From: Hydractinia symbiolongicarpus
Taxonomy: Eukaryota; Cnidaria; Hydrozoa; Anthoathecata; Hydractiniidae
NCBI RefSeq assembly: GCF_029227915.1
Contig: NC_079887.1
Location: 6,758,001-6,822,000 of the forward strand
DNA length: 64,000 nucleotides
Direction of reading: 5' to 3'
The position numbers were made by a program, and so were the translations under genes. Below, piece after piece: positions 31,085 to 43,097 of this stretch (position 1 is its first letter; each line of letters begins with the position of its first letter). The notes beneath the pieces were generated by a model that did no database searches, was not told where the DNA came from, and saw nothing but the letters and a program-made list of their open reading frames with translations.

Positions 31085-32377
31085 TTAAAATATGACTAAA
31101 TTCCTGAGGTCCTTCAGAAAAGCCTCTTCACTGAAGTTCTTGTAGCTACGAACCTTGCATGTTTTAGGTTCAAATTTTGGCCTTTTGAATTTTCTGATCA
31201 CATAAACTAAATTGTGATCACTGATGCTTAAATCCATGACACCAGTTTTAGAAATACAAGAACTGTTAGAAAGTATCAAGTCTATAAGAGTGCTACTATT
31301 TTCAGTAACACGAGTTGGCTCCGTAATATGTTGTTTTAGGAAAAGAGTGGAGCATAATTCCTTTATTTTGGAGGAAAGAGCATATTTTGAAAGCATGTTA
31401 CAGTTAAAATCTCCCAAGATAAAAACTTCTTTTTCTTTTGGGAGCTTGTTAAAACACTGTTTAAAATGAGTACACAGGTTTTCGGTACTCTGCAAATCAC
31501 TACCTCCAGGTGGCCTGTAAACCCCACACACGTAAATAGGTTTAGTTTTTTTCAGGCACACTTTCACCCATAGTGATTCAACATTTTCGAAGTAAAGGTG
31601 TTTCAAAAGGTGGCTATCCAAGTTTTCATTAACAAAAATTAGAACACCCCCACCTCGTCTATTCCGATCATTCCTATAACAAACATAGCCATCAATTTTA
31701 ACGTCATTGTCAGTGATGGTGTCATCAATTTTGGTTTCACAGATGGAGAATACATCAAGTTTTGTTTGATGTAGCAGAAGTTTAACATAGTCTAGTTTGG
31801 ATGACAGACCATTAATGTTGAGATGGGCCATTTTTAAGCCCTTCCCATTTCTGATTGCCTCAAAATCAAAGTTTTCATTAATAGTAATATTGATGTTGTC
31901 CGGAATTTCGTCACCAAATGACTCCTCATTAGCAAAGGGCAAATTACGAGAAAGACAGGGACTGCAAACGAAAAACAGTTTATCTTCAGGAGTCTTCATA
32001 AATTGTTGATATTTTTTATCAGAAATACGCTCACATTTTTTATGAGCCCATAATCCACACTTGTCACAAGAAAGTGCTTTGTGTGTTTTTGCCACAGGTT
32101 TTAAGCATGAAGAACAGGGATACTTAACAGGACCTGGGTTGAGGCAGATGTCCCCTGACAAGAGGATTAAAAAATAGAAATACTTGTGCCTGCTTGGCTT
32201 AAGTTTTGATAAAGCCATTAATTTTAATTGGAGAGTGAGTTGGCTTTCAGAAACTCTATTGCAGGCATCAAGTGAAGAGATAGAAAAGAAACTCCTATCT
32301 AGTCGACTCATTTCGTTGTTGTTGGGTGAGCTACTTTTGAACGAAGGTTTTGTATTGCTCAAAAATACAACGAACAC
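31085..32377 (-). pseudogene. LINE-A N-terminal half: 2A-like motif, PHD-like domain, endonuclease
   Basis: The frame runs from about 32377 to a stop at 31085 that is created by the LINE-B insertion. A likely start is the ATG of MALSKLKPS, about 30 residues before the 2A-like motif. The hydrophobic YFYFLILLSGDICLNPGP (NPGP at bases 32129-32140) resembles ribosome-skipping 2A peptides, with Cys in place of the usual Glu. A Cys/His cluster follows: CSSC, CDKCGLWAHKKC and CSPC, a PHD-like arrangement. Endonuclease motifs are then MAHLNINGLSSKL, ICETKI, VYRPPG, ILGDFNCNM and SISDHNLV. Coding stops before the connector, so no full polyprotein can be made from this copy. Confidence 0.88.
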
Positions 32378-32730
32378 AAAAATCAGTTTTAGCGTAAATG
32401 TGGGGTTTCCTACCTGAGTAAAGTTCTACGGTTATGTGCTCTTCCAAAACTATGTTTGAAGGATCTGAGGCAAGCCCATTTCCTTACGATGTTACACAGA
32501 AGGAGCAGCAGGAACCCACAACACAGCAAAGCTACCATATTAGATGATAGATGGATAAAAAACTGACTGGGATAAAAACAATTTATTAACAAAAACAATA
32601 ATTTAAAAACTTAAAAAACAACAAATTAAAGAAATGAAAAGATATAAATGAAGTAAAGAAGGCAGTACAATATATAATAAATCAAAAAGGACTTAGCTGT
32701 CAAAGCAGGAGCTCTTCAAGCTTTAGTCTT

Positions 32731-33600
32731 CTTTTTTTTTTCTTCGACTTAGCGCGCCAAGACTGGAGCGTTTTAGATACGTCCGACCTCAACGAGAGCT
32801 AAGCACGGGATGACGAGAGCTAAGCACTAAAAATTTTTCGCAAGATAAACTTTCGCGAAATCTGAATTTGGAAATTTTTGGTGAGATAAATTTTTGCGAT
32901 TCATAATTTTTTATGTTATGATAGAAAAGTGTTTTTTAACGATGTAATTTTCTTTCTAATGATATGTAAACTTCTCTTTACAAATTGGGTTCAACGTCAA
33001 AATCACAAAACAGTTTAAACACATTTCTAGGCTTGTCTTTTTCTGGCTTCCACGCATCGTCTTCATCGGCAATAACTCAGTTATAAGCCATACATACATT
33101 TAGAACATCAATGCTTTTGTTTATTTCTAAGTTTATTTCAATCTCGTTCCCAGCACCAGTTATCTATTTTTTTATCAGGAGGGCGAGCCAAGTGAGGGCG
33201 AAGAAATAACTTTTAACACGAAATAACTTTTAAAACCAGCAAATTTTTTATAAATTTTAGTAGATAAACTTTCGCGAATCAACAATTTAGAAAGTTTGTA
33301 CTGAAAAAACTTCCGTGAATGGCCATTTTTGAAAGTTTCACCAGACAAAGTTTCGCAAAAAAGCCAAAAAATGCGAAATTCATGAAAGTTTCTCTCGCAA
33401 AAGTTTCTCTGAATAAGGTAAGCAAACATATTTTTTGGATTGCCTTATCATTAACGACAACTGGGAACTCTCAGGAAAAGTTGATTTGACTTTTTAAGAG
33501 CCTGCAGTGTGTCAATATAACAATATTTGCACTTAGCCTTGCTCATACTTTGTTTTACCCAGGACAATTTAGTCCTCATAAAAAGCATTTTTGCCTCAAT
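32731..33600. other. AT-rich stretch with repeated CTTTCGCGAA-like motifs
   Basis: No gene is visible. Variants of (A)AACTTTCGCGAA(T) and (A)GTTTCGC recur at roughly 30-60-bp intervals between about 32840 and 33410, in both orientations. It may be a low-copy repeat or the remains of a non-autonomous element. The 5' edge of LINE-A may extend into its start. Confidence 0.4.
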
Positions 33601-33603
33601 TAT

Positions 33604-33900
33604 GTGGCGCCGTAGATTAGTAGTTATAGCTAGCTCTCGTACTTTGTGCGGGAGAACCGGGTTCGATTCCTCTTGACGGCGATTTAACGTGGGCAAGTAA
33701 ATGTTACCATAGCCCTGGGTTAACCCAAGCCATGTGAGGGAAATTGGGGAGATGGCACACTGTGTGGGCCGTTGGATGTTGCCAGGGAGTTGCCTAGTAG
33801 AGCACAGGACCTACTAATTGGGTCCGTGTGTAGCTCAAAAGGAGCATTAAATACTCTACAACTCTCCATCTAAGCCATGGCCCCTTCTGGAAATAATAGA
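33604..33900 (+). mobile_element. tRNA-derived SINE, copy 1
   Basis: The head GTGGCGCCGTAGATTAGTAG carries an A-box-like TAGATTAGTAGTTATAGC, followed by a good B box GGGTTCGATTCC at 33659-33670. These are the internal RNA polymerase III promoter elements of tRNAs. A body of about 200 bp follows (GGTTAACCCAAGCCATGTGAGG, GAGATGGCACACTGT, TGGATGTTG, GTAGCTCAAAA). The same head and body recur diverged at 35194-35425. The 3' end is uncertain; homology between the copies is clear to about 33855. Confidence 0.8.
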
Positions 33901-35193
33901 CAAGGTAAATCCCTCGATATCTGTGAGGCTAGCCATGTAAAATATGCACATACATCTATTTCTATTAAAATTTATTAAAAACAAATTAGGCAATTTGTCA
34001 AAGGGAAGGGGCTGCATAACGAAGTCGTTGAACACTGTTTTTTGTTATTTTTTATGCATTTTTTCAAATATATAAAGAGTTGTTATCTAGCTGGGATGAG
34101 AGGAGAGGATAGGGCAAGGTTCCAAACAAATTCGATGGCGCAGTTGGCATTGCAGTTGACATTAGGAACAAAACTTTCCATGCTCAATTTTCGGGCAATA
34201 CTTGAAACCCAAATTCCATTTTTCGGGTATTCCGAATAAGTCTTTAACCACTAAGGTGGAGAGTTACTTTGTCTTGTGTATTCAAACTTTTTTACGAAAT
34301 TACCTTACTTCTCATAAGGAATAAGTAAGATAAATTAAAGCAGCCTGGACACTAGTAACTGAGCCATACGAATATCTCCCGCATGCAAGTTTCTTTTCCG
34401 AAGGTTTACTGACGGTACCGTTCGTCTTTTTTACATTTACCTCTAGCGTGCACACGATTTCGTGTCTCATTCAGACTTAAAGTAAGTTCTTAATGTAAGC
34501 ATATTGCTTTATGATTTTCAATTATTTTGGCAGATTTTCAATATTTTAAGTTTTTCAATTATTTTGACAGTTATGCACATTGCTATTTCTCTGTGTTGAC
34601 TATAAAAACAAGCACAGCAAACCTATAACCTTGCTTGAGGTTTGTAATGTATGCCCCTATAGACTTTCATTCCAATAACTTGAGCTGCTGTGTCCATCAA
34701 AGCAGGGCAGTAACATAGAAAAGCAGAGTGTTTTTCCTAGTGATCAATTTTTTATGGTAAGCTCTTTTGGTTGTGGCATCTATGTGGCAGGTAAAAAGAT
34801 GGAAGCGCTGAGTGATTTAAAGTTATCTTGGTTTATTACTTCACATGAAGGTCACCAAAGGTTACCAAATCCTAGCATCTTTTTTTCCTGCTAGAGCCAA
34901 AACGCTTACCACTGTTGCGAATTTTTGCACATGCAAAGACATTTTTGTAGGAAGAAAATATTAACAACAGACCACATTAATAAAAAATATTGTTTAAAAT
35001 TATTGAAATTCGTGAGAAAAAAAGACTTCTTAAACTTCGTTAATAGCCTTTTTATTTTTTGCTTATGAACCTACAAAATAGTGTGAGCATGCCCATTGTT
35101 TTTAAAGCACAATGAAAACAACTGTCACATGGAAAAGGGTCAAAACCATCGTTATTATCTAAACAGACTGTACTAACCATGATCTGGCAGTTC
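33901..35193. other. intergenic stretch between SINE copies
   Basis: AT-rich sequence upstream of RPLP2. It may include the RPLP2 promoter and a 5' untranslated exon, since the first coding exon begins one base after a splice acceptor. I could not place that exon. No other gene is seen. Confidence 0.4.
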
Positions 35194-35425
35194 TGTGGTG
35201 ACACTGGCTTAGTGGTTATAACTATCACACTCTGTGCGGGAGACCTGATTCGATTTCCTTTTTGGCAATTCAATATTGCTGAGTGGATGTTGCTATAGCC
35301 TTAGGTTAACCCAAGCCATGTGAGGTAAATTAGAGAGATGGCACACTGTTTGGGTAGTTGGATGTTGTACGGAGTTGTCTGGTAGAGTCGCGGACCCTGC
35401 GTAGCTCAAAATGTGCATTTAATAC
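35194..35425 (+). mobile_element. tRNA-derived SINE, copy 2
   Basis: TGTGGTGACACTGGCTTAGTGGTTATAAC supplies the A-box region and GATTCGATTTCC (about 35247-35258) a decayed B box. The body matches copy 1: GGTTAACCCAAGCCATGTGAGG, GAGATGGCACACTGT, TTGGATGTTG, then GTAGCTCAAAA near 35401. It sits about 120 bp before the first coding exon of RPLP2, so it probably lies in that gene's first intron or promoter. Confidence 0.78.
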
Positions 35426-35543
35426 CAAAACAGGGTGCTAAACTATGCAGGAAATATTTAAGGTACAAAGAACAAGTGGATATGTTTTTATTAATTTTCC
35501 AAGGGCTAACAACTAGTGTAACTATTCAATATTCTTTTTTAGC

Positions 35544-36789
35544 ATGCGTTACGTGGCCGCTTACATGCTTGCTGTTCTTGGTGGTAATGAAACCCCTTGT
35601 GAAGCTGATATAAAAAACATCCTCGAAAGTGTTGGTGTCGGTTATGATGCTGAACGTGCAGCAACACTTGTCGCACAGCTTAAAGGAAAATCACTTAGTG
35701 AGGTAAACCATTAAAAATAGTGTATGACAAAATTTATTAGTTTTAGCCTTACTTAGAAAAGTTTGAGGCTTCCTTGATACCTTGATATACACTTAACCCT
35801 TTTTACTCCCCCGTGATATTTGGTGGCCTTCACGTTACTATTAGCTTCACTATGGTGTTGGTCCCCAGCCATTGAAATACAGCTATATGTAAGGGAGCGT
35901 TCACATATTACGTAATCAATTTTTGGCCTATTTTCTACTCCTCCCCTATGTAATCAGTTCTAATCATTTAGTTGTCCCCCTCCCAGAATTACGTCATCAT
36001 CTACTTAACCCCCTCCCCCCCCCAAAAAAAAAAAATCAGTAAATTATTACGAATATTTACAGTTTTATATTTTACTTTTGTATTTTGCAGGCAAGATATA
36101 GAATGTGGCGAATACAAACGCTTTAGCTGATATTTTTCACACTCATGATAAAATATGCTGTTAATTTTTTTTGATTTGCTTATGTCATCAAACTGCTTGA
36201 CCCCTCCCCCTCCCCCATAATCAAGCGAAAGCAATTTCGATGACCCCCCCTCCCTCCTACTTGACTACGTAATATGTGAACGCTCCCTAACCGGTTATAT
36301 ATTTATTATACCACTGTAATTTCAACTTTTTCTACGGCAAATAAATGACATTTGGAAATGAATTTTAAGCCCAGTCTTTACGAAAACTTTAAGGTTTTTA
36401 ATTTAAAACTGCAGTGAAATTTTGTATTTACTATTTTGTATTTACTAAGGAGGGGGAGGGGGTAAATAGTGTTTGTATTAAAAAACCGTGTCATAATTAA
36501 ATTTATTTTGCTTTTTTGATCAACGTAAGATGACACAACAATGATTTGATTCTGCTGAAAACCTTTTCAAAATAATATTATTACTTGTACATTCCTTGAT
36601 ATTTAGTTGATCGAAGAAGGCAGCAAAAAAATGGCTAGCATGCCAGCCGGTGGTGGTGGTGGTGGTGCTCCTGCTGCAGGTGGAGCAGCTGCTGGCGGTG
36701 GTGCAGCCCAAGAGGAGAAGAAAGAAGAAAAGAAACAGGAATCTGAAGAGGAATCTGACGATGATATGGGATTCGGATTATTTGATTAA
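35544..36789 (+). CDS. RPLP2: 60S acidic ribosomal protein P2
   Basis: Two coding exons, 35544-35702 (53 codons) and 36607-36789 (60 codons plus stop), give 113 residues, the usual length for P2. The N-terminal dimerisation part reads [18 protein letters not shown] and [11 protein letters not shown], diagnostic of P2 rather than P1. Then comes a Gly/Ala-rich hinge, a charged [16 protein letters not shown] stretch and the conserved C-terminal tail [11 protein letters not shown], which binds elongation factors at the ribosomal stalk. The ATG lies one base after an acceptor (TTTTTTAG/C), so a 5' untranslated exon must exist upstream. The 904-bp intron contains a 395-bp MITE. No sign of decay, so this is a working gene and not a processed copy. 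Confidence 0.97.
35893..36287. mobile_element. MITE in the RPLP2 intron (TAA target duplication)
   Basis: The ends GGGAGCGTTCACATATTACG and its reverse complement (TACGTAATATGTGAACGCTCCC) form terminal inverted repeats of about 22 bp. TAA flanks both sides (35890-35892 and 36288-36290). There is no coding capacity. A 3-bp TWA target duplication with GGG-starting ends suggests a Harbinger/Tourist-like non-autonomous element; the superfamily is inferred. C-runs and A-runs inside (36009-36035) are low complexity. Confidence 0.85.
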
Positions 36790-39700
36790 AACATAAAAAA
36801 GATGTTTATCAAAAGTAGTTAGTTTTGCCTTAAGTAAAGGCCACACCTAAGTAACCTAAAATGTGAACCCAAAATATTGATAAAATATGTCTCCTTAAAT
36901 TATCCATTATTAAATCTATTTTTTTTAAGTATCACCGCATTTTAAAATAAGCAGCTGCTCCGGCATTCAAAAAGACTTGATTATTCTATTAGAAACTTAA
37001 TATTTACTCCTAAAATTTTTGCAAAACCTGTGTGGAATAGTGTTTATATGTTCTTATTTTTTTTTTTCTAAAATCTGACACCAAAACCAATGGCTGTGTG
37101 CTAATTGTTGAAGTCATTGGGTTGCAACGCGCTAAAAAAAATAAATATCGAAAAAATGTAGATGGCAAAATATAAATTCGGTAGAAAAGGTAGTTCGTAC
37201 AAAATCCAGTCACTAAGCCAAAATGATACAAATATCTTGCCGTCCCGATATTAAAAGGGGCAACAGGTACTTGGTACGAGGTAGTTTTTGCCTAGCTTTT
37301 TCGCTAATGCACCATAAGTTTATTAATTTCCTGCTTACTAGCGCGATACAGAAAGTAATTCGCGCGAAGATTAATTTTCGCGAGTCCATGAGGTTTTTTC
37401 CCTTTGTGCCATCTGATGTGGGTTTTTCCGAAACTACTGCATATTAAATGCGACTACTACATTCTAAACAATCCTTCGAATGCCTGCGCATAGACAAAAG
37501 TGGAACATCGCTTTTTTCTAACTGATTGTAGTAATTTACGACAATTTTAGTTTAGGTCTTGTAGCCTTTATTTGAACCTACTGCTACCTACAACTTTCTG
37601 TAATTCTGAAGTCATTAACCACTTTAGGAGACCCTTCTTTCGTTGACGTCATCAGAAACAATTAACTTTTGTTAGAACAAATTTTGACAATTTTCTTCAG
37701 ATCCAAATATCCCAACTCCAAATTCATATTTTTCACAATCGTCTGGTAAAATCCAAAAAAAGGAAATTGTGTTCGGTACGTGTCATTAGTGCAATAACAT
37801 GAACTATTTTCTTGGTCCTTGAAAGATATAAATCGGAGTGTCCTGTTTTGGTATAAAATATAATTCAAAATAGTATATGATATTCAACGGGTTGTTTCCA
37901 CTTAAGAATAACTAAAGAGACGTCGTGTTGAAAACTTGTCTTTCTGAAATTTCGACGGCGTTATATCTGTGGATGAAATCTGACGTTTGGGAGATAATAA
38001 TACGCACCCTGTCTACGCCTTTACAAATTATATTAGAGATGTTTTTCGATTGGGTGTCTCTGGAGAAAGGGATGTTGTGTGGTAGGATGACCTAAAAAAT
38101 AGGGGCTTCATCAAACGCACAGACCTTGCTTCTTACAGACCCAGCTCGTGACATTAACCCATGATTAAATCAAACCACCCGACCTGGCATTAGCGGTCGG
38201 GCATTATTAAGTGTCTGTTTATAAAAAAGGTTGCCTCTATATAATTCTTTCTCGATTTGTTTGTTGGCCATGCTTAAAAGATTTGGTAAGTGACCGATAA
38301 CAAACCATGTGCGATGATTAGCGAGGTGAATAAGGAAAGGGAAAAAAGTATTTTCTCATTGCTAAAGAAGTCATTTTTGTGGTTCCGATTGACATCCATT
38401 TTGAACTCCATAGTTAATTTTAATTTTTGAACAGCATATTATTCGTTGTTTTGTTTTTTGGCATCGACGCAAACAATTTAAAGGGAAATTATTTACATAA
38501 AAAATTTTATTTCGAAAACGAGCATGATAGATATTACAAAATTGACTTTGTTGATTTTAATTTTCAACCGTTTTTGAGAAGATGACCTTATTTTCATAAA
38601 CAAAATTAAGATTAAAAATTTTTTCATATTTTATTACAGAAATTGAGAATACCGTAAATGACTGATTAAGAGCATCTGTCGTATGAGCGCACCGGAGGTA
38701 GGGAAAAATTGACAACGCATTAATATGTACAAAAACATAGTTAACCATTATTAGAAAAAAATTATGTGTAGGCAGCTTTATTTTTTTAAATCCAGTCTAA
38801 ATTTAAATTATTTAACTATTCACCAAATCAAACCCAAAAAAGTTTACCCTAAAATACATACGCGAAGAAAACCTTTAAATCAAATCTCAGATATGCGCAT
38901 CGGTCTAACCGGACTAAGGCTTCGCCGTCAATTAGATTTCATGTAACGCATGTTGACATTTGAAAGGAGGTATAACTTTTACAATGAGAATAAAATATTA
39001 CAGCACATCTTCACAATTTTTTTATTCAAATAATAGTAAATACAGTTAAAAAGTTATAATTTTTTTTTTAACACATGAATAAAATCGTGATAAAATACAC
39101 GCCCTTTCAGAATACCAAAATTTTAACCAGGTTGGACATTATTCTTGTTCCTCCATTGTTCTAAACAACGGACTTATTGTTTTAACCTAAAATCCCAGTC
39201 TGATATTTTTATAAAGTATATTCTTACAAGAAAAAGTGTACAGTGTCTCATATTACATCTCAAAGTTTTGTTACCCCAAACTGCTATTTATTTATGATAG
39301 CTAAATTTTACATTTTTATTTTCGTTTTTTAATATAAAATATTTCCTACTTTTAAAAGAAATTTTATAAATTAGCGATAAGGTGCGTCATAAAAAATTCG
39401 AATCCTGGCGAAATCGAAAAACGCGCAATGTCATTCAAATTGATGTTAACGTGAGTAAGGGAGTGGTGAGTGACTGTAAAAAAATTAAAAACGCTAACAA
39501 AACTATACAAGATTGTATGTTCGCATAAACATATCCCAGCCTTTTTTTAAATCTTCGTTTGATTACAGAAATAGAAGAAATTCTTTATAATGCGGAAATT
39601 TTACCTCTATCGAAAGTTTCTCTAAATCACGTGACTATTATATCTCGCACTTGCTTTGTTCAAAGACTACGCATCGAAATTTTAAAAACTCAATACTGTC

Positions 39701-41546
39701 TCACACAAATATGAGAACTGTTTCGAAAACATTCAAAAAATTCATAGCGATATTAATTTCTCTTTTTTTACTTCCACTCTACCAATACCAAGGGTGAACA
39801 TTCTCCAGCATAGTATCTGTAAGCAACCCACCATGATTGGTAAGCCGACCAGGAGTGAGAACACAACATCTTTTAATGGCTGATTATCTGAGAAACAAGA
39901 TACAGTTACAAGGAGCCTAACCCAGCGGATACTTTAGCTAACACGCGCACTTCACTATTTGATATTTAAAATAGGGTAGGAACAGCTTTTTTACAGACAT
40001 TGACGCTAAAGTAAAAACAAACGAGTTATTACACATAACATAACATACCTTTACCTTTTTGACGCGTCTAAAAATAAAAAAGTAAAACACATTGGTTGGT
40101 TTACACCATAAAAATATCTGTGGACAAACAAACACGTTTATGTAAACGAAAAATAAGATTTCGACTACTTTTTAACTAAACCATTCACACTAATACAAAA
40201 ATGATGATACTTCTACGATAGACTGGAATAATTTTTAAAAAGGGATAATTTCAATGATTTCCATTTGTCTGTAAAACTTCTTAAGATACGTCAATTATTT
40301 TAAATTATACATTTATAAAACTATAAAATATTTATTCTTTACCGCTGACGACATAAAACTATAGGCTGCAAGAAAATAAATATTATCAACCGAAAATAGA
40401 ACTTCGAAAATTCTTTTTTTTACTTTACGTAAAAGAATTGGTCAATAAACACCGTGGTTAATATCATATACGATGCTTTAATCGAAAGTTTACTGCTAAA
40501 GGGACTGTTTTAACTAAATATAAACAATGTTTTTTTTTTATATTTCTGAGTTTTCGTTCTCGAGATATTCAAGGTCTATTCAGTAAATTATTAACTTGTG
40601 TGACGCAAGTCTGCAGGGATGTAAACAAACGCATTCTGAATAAACAAAGTAAGGGAATGCTAAACGAAGAAACTGTCTTTTGGGATTCTCTGTGTTTCGC
40701 AGAAAAAAAAACACAATGTTTCACTGTTATAAATATAGTTTTAAACATGAGTTAATACTTGAAAAATATATATGTATTACGTGTATTCGCGTATTATGAA
40801 ATTCTTCTTGCTATTTTTCTATTACAGAACATCTTGAGTGACAACAAGGGCTTCATATAATTTGCTAGTTTTGAAAATAAAACTTTACATGACAATGCGA
40901 ACTAAAGTGTACTGGGAGTGATTTTTGTGAAAGCTCCTAGGTGAAAGCAAAGCAAAACAAAAACAGTCTCAAAGTTTTATTTTTTTACCTAATTTCGTAT
41001 GTTGTTAAATTCTTATAAATTATTCCAAGGATTTAATAAATAGGATGTTGTTCTACTGAAATTTAGCTTGTCTTCTTCATCGCTCACATTTAGCGATAAA
41101 TTTAAATCACTCTGAGAAGACGAAAAAGTGAGTGAATCTTCATCTATCGTCTTACAAATCCTGTTGAGCTATGCGCGCAGTGTGACGTCCCAAATCCACA
41201 AAATATGTACGAACCAAGTTGACTTTTGTTCGATAATGGCGACTGTTAATATAATTATTGTTTTGAAGGGACAAAATTTGCACATGACAAACTTGCGCCA
41301 TTTTGTTTTCGTGATATGTAAGAATGTTTTTATTACATACAAACATATATGTCAGCTTTTTCTTTCACCAATGCAGTAGCTCTGATTCGAGCAAAACTCG
41401 ATTTACACGAAGAAACGAGAACAAATTACATAGCTATGAAGAAGTATATTTTTAGACTATGCTAAACATTTTTCTATCACAGAGAATTGTTGTATAGAAA
41501 GTACTTCGAAATGACACAACTAACAAACATCACCGACAAACAGTTT
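36790..41546. other. gene-poor stretch
   Basis: About 4.7 kb between RPLP2 (plus) and the 302-residue protein gene (minus), which converge here. It will hold both 3' UTRs. I see no convincing exon, RNA gene or transposon. A short GC hairpin, CCCGACC...GGTCGGG, occurs near 38177-38200 but has no further support. Confidence 0.45.
41329..41334 (-). other. predicted polyadenylation signal of the 302-residue protein gene
   Basis: TTTATT on plus is AATAAA on minus, about 213 nt past the stop at 41547. The match is exact; its use is inferred from position. Confidence 0.35.
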
Positions 41547-43097
41547 TCAAGGTAAAAAAGGTTGTGCATTTTTTTTCAAATTACTTTCATTGTCACTCTG
41601 CAACTTTTCTTGTTTAGTCACTTTCTTCTTTACATCATGCACATCTTTTGTCAATTCTAATCTCAGTTCGCCAATCTCTCTACGCATTCGCACAACTTGT
41701 TTTCTCACAATCTCGATTTTCAAGCTTTGAATTTCGTCTCTCATTCGGTTGCTGTATTTACGTATAGTTTGTTCCACCTCTTTATTCTTCTGCTCCATGT
41801 AAGAATTTGTGTTAAACTCGATAAGTTGGATATGCATATGTAATTGGGAGAGCATGATCTCCAATTCTTCTTCTTTTGTTAATTCCTTTTTAGGAGCTGC
41901 TTCATCACTCTCCTTTGTTTGGTTCTCTTCTCCCCCACTTATGCCAGCAAATTCTTTATCTTTGTTTTCTTGCGCTGCTCCATCCTCTAGCTTTTGTTGT
42001 TCCTCTTGTTGCAATTCTTTTTCAGATTTGATTTTATCACCTGCGAAAAAGAACATTTGAATTCGAAAAAAGAAAAACAAGCGTGCCGGATTATCTGATA
42101 CTCAGAGAGAACCCATTATTGTATTCTTACAAACAAGGCTGTCCGGCAAGTTTGTTTTTTATGGTTTTTTAAAAAAAATGATTAACATGAAACATGGCCA
42201 ACACAATGGCTTGTTAAAAGCTTACCTCCAGCACATTTAAAAAAGTTTATTTAATATCAAAGAGCTTAAAAAGTTGTTTATGCATATTTTTTATGCTTTT
42301 TTAAAAATATTTATTGGTTTCTGAGATATAAGGATTAAAAGTATAGCTAATTATGACATCATCGATAAGATGCTCAGAAAAAAATGCTTGTATAAAGAAA
42401 AAGTCAGGGTAACAAGTATTAATATTCACGCCTTGATCAACCCTGAAAACAGCGCCTCCTTGTCATGATATCATGTATTAATTAGCATAATTATCAACCC
42501 TTCTAAGTCAAAAATCTTCGGAACCGATCCTGAATTTTCAAAAAAATAAAAACATTTGTTGACAACCCTTTAAGCACTTTCAGATGAAGCCAACATATTT
42601 TTTACAGGAGGTAAGTTTTAACATTCACGTCCACAAAGGAAATAGGAAGATAAAAAAAAAGTTTTGTGGCACGAAACCTTACCGTTTCTGTCGCGGTATT
42701 TTCGTTTTCGCTGAGGTATTCCAGCTCGATTAAATTCTTTCCATTGTCTCATTAAATGTTCATAACATGGGTAACAAATTTTCACTCTTGCTGACCGACT
42801 AGACGGAATACTAGGCACGTGATCCAAAAAGGGGAAATAGACCTCCGTACTAATCGGTTTCGTATATATGCGCTTGATTCGTTCATCTAATAGATCACGA
42901 CAAACGGGACAAACCGGAAATGTCTGTTGTCTTTTCTCTAATAGTCTCTTTCGAGGCGACTTCTTGTTTTTCTTGGTTTTCTTCGTTGTGGAAAGTTGGG
43001 CTGTATCATCAGAGGAATAATCAGTCGAATCCAGAAACATCACTTTCCTATTATCGTCTGAATCCTTTTTCTTGATAATGACAGAAAACTCAGCCAT
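41547..43097 (-). CDS. unidentified Cys-cluster and coiled-coil protein, two exons
   Basis: Exon 1 is 43097-42683 and exon 2 is 42040-41547. They join through a split Gly codon to 302 residues. The start is the ATG in CCCATGGCTG, a good Kozak context. The N-terminal third is polar and then basic (KKTKKNKKSPRKRLLEKR), like a nuclear signal. The middle has two Cys pairs, FPVCPVCRD and KICYPCYEHL, about 50 residues apart and separated by a hydrophobic EVYFPFLDHVPSIP, then MRQWKEFNRAGIP; this looks like a four-Cys zinc site. Exon 2 encodes a Glu/Lys-rich segment followed by a long predicted coiled coil (MLSQLHMHIQLIEF through LTKDVHDVKKKVTKQ). I do not recognise the family. A nuclear zinc-binding scaffold is plausible but unproven. 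Confidence 0.8.

Noticed and set aside
38170-38202. Hairpin CCCGACC...GGTCGGG as a terminator or ncRNA
   Set aside because: The stem is short, isolated and in an animal genome where such terminators are not used.
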